From Caldifarciminota bacterium (GTDB taxonomy: Bacteria > Hydrothermota > Tepidihabitantia > Tepidihabitantales > Tepidihabitantaceae), in the NCBI GenBank assembly GCA_016935775.1, contig JAFGQF010000146.1, positions 1-5,417 on the forward strand: a stretch of 5,417 nucleotides of DNA, in the 5' to 3' direction. The translations under genes were made by a program, and so were the position numbers. The first letter of the stretch is position 1. Every line of letters begins with the position of its first letter. The notes beneath the pieces were generated by a model that was given only the letters and a program-made list of their open reading frames with translations, ran no database searches and was not told where the DNA came from. Shown here one piece after another: positions 5,117 to 5,417 of this stretch.

Positions 5117-5417
5117 GTGAGCGACATCAGGACCGACGGCAGCAACCACCGCCGGATAGCCATCGACAAGGTCGGTGTCAAGGGGCTGAGCTACCCGGTC
5201 GTCCTGCTCGACAAGGCCCACCGCAAGCAGCACACCGTCGCCCGCATCAACATGTACGTCAGCCTGCCCCAGGACTTCCGCGGCACGCACATGGGCCGGT
5301 TCGTCGAGGTGCTCAACCGCCACCACCGCGAGATCGACATCCACCAGCTCGGCCGTATCCTGCGTGATGTCCGCGCCGAACTTGACGCCGAGTCCGCCCA
5401 TCTCGAGATGGAGTTCC
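5117..5417 (+). CDS. folE2: GTP cyclohydrolase type IB (FolE2/MptA family), N-terminal part, cut by window edge
   Basis: Open from GTG 5117 through the right edge without a stop; 100 complete codons are visible of a protein normally about 260-300 residues long. FolE2 converts GTP to 7,8-dihydroneopterin triphosphate, the first step towards tetrahydrofolate and, in many bacteria, queuosine and other deazaguanines. Recognisable family segments are AIDKVGVKGLSYPVVLLD (15-32), QHTVARINMYVSLPQDF (38-54), RGTHMGRFVEVLNRHH (55-70) and the strand SAHLEMEF (93-100). The block I know as GTHMSRF reads GTHMGRF here. The metal-binding cysteine and other active-site residues lie beyond the window, so catalytic completeness cannot be judged. 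A bare 43-base gap with a candidate promoter separates it from radC. No Shine-Dalgarno sequence precedes the GTG. Confidence 0.9.
   Translation, partial: MSDIRTDGSNHRRIAIDKVGVKGLSYPVVLLDKAHRKQHTVARINMYVSLPQDFRGTHMGRFVEVLNRHHREIDIHQLGRILRDVRAELDAESAHLEMEF

Noticed and set aside
5021..5401. Antisense reading frame opposite folE2
   Set aside because: The sense strand has clear FolE2 homology over this interval; the antisense product resembles no family I know.
1..5417. Possible new defence, mobile or biosynthetic gene cluster
   Set aside because: The recognised genes are widespread housekeeping or uncharacterised families with no shared theme, and no integrase, transposase, nuclease-effector pair, tRNA or attachment repeats are visible.

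Overview
This is a GC-rich bacterial chromosome segment (about two-thirds G+C by eye, not computed). It is densely packed with six genes, all on the + strand. I recognise no RNA gene, insertion sequence, CRISPR array or phage gene. No stretch over 300 bases lacks a gene; the longest gap is 75 bases.

Layout, left to right. (1) The 3' end of a comEC/rec2-type competence gene, bases 2-931: the last transmembrane segments plus a complete metallo-beta-lactamase-like domain. (2) A DUF2207 (YciQ-like) secreted/membrane protein, 1007-2821, with a signal peptide, three membrane segments and a poly-glycine tail. (3) An EamA/DMT-family ten-helix transporter, 2828-3742, starting 6 bases after the previous stop. 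(4) A cysteine-containing protein that I match from memory to DUF6125, 3791-4357. (5) radC, 4354-5073, overlapping the previous gene by 4 bases (GTGA). (6) The 5' part of folE2 (type IB GTP cyclohydrolase), from 5117 past the right edge.

Probable transcription units: comEC ends alone. DUF2207 and the transporter look like one unit, DUF6125 and radC a tightly coupled pair, and folE2 starts another unit. The three gaps of 43-75 bases that open these units each hold a TTGAC-type -35 box followed after 16-17 bases by a plausible -10 box. Two of these predict a transcript starting at or next to a GTG codon, which suggests leaderless mRNAs.

Taxonomy is not decided by the sequence. GC-rich codons, frequent GTG/TTG starts and an appreciable use of the ATA isoleucine codon suggest a lineage outside the familiar high-GC groups, possibly an uncultured phylum. 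The content is mostly housekeeping or widely conserved (DNA uptake, folate/queuosine precursor synthesis, RadC, a metabolite exporter) with two uncharacterised families. I see no coherent new defence, mobile or biosynthetic system. The most unusual local structures are a four-unit 8-bp tandem repeat at the DUF6125/radC junction and the shared promoter layout.
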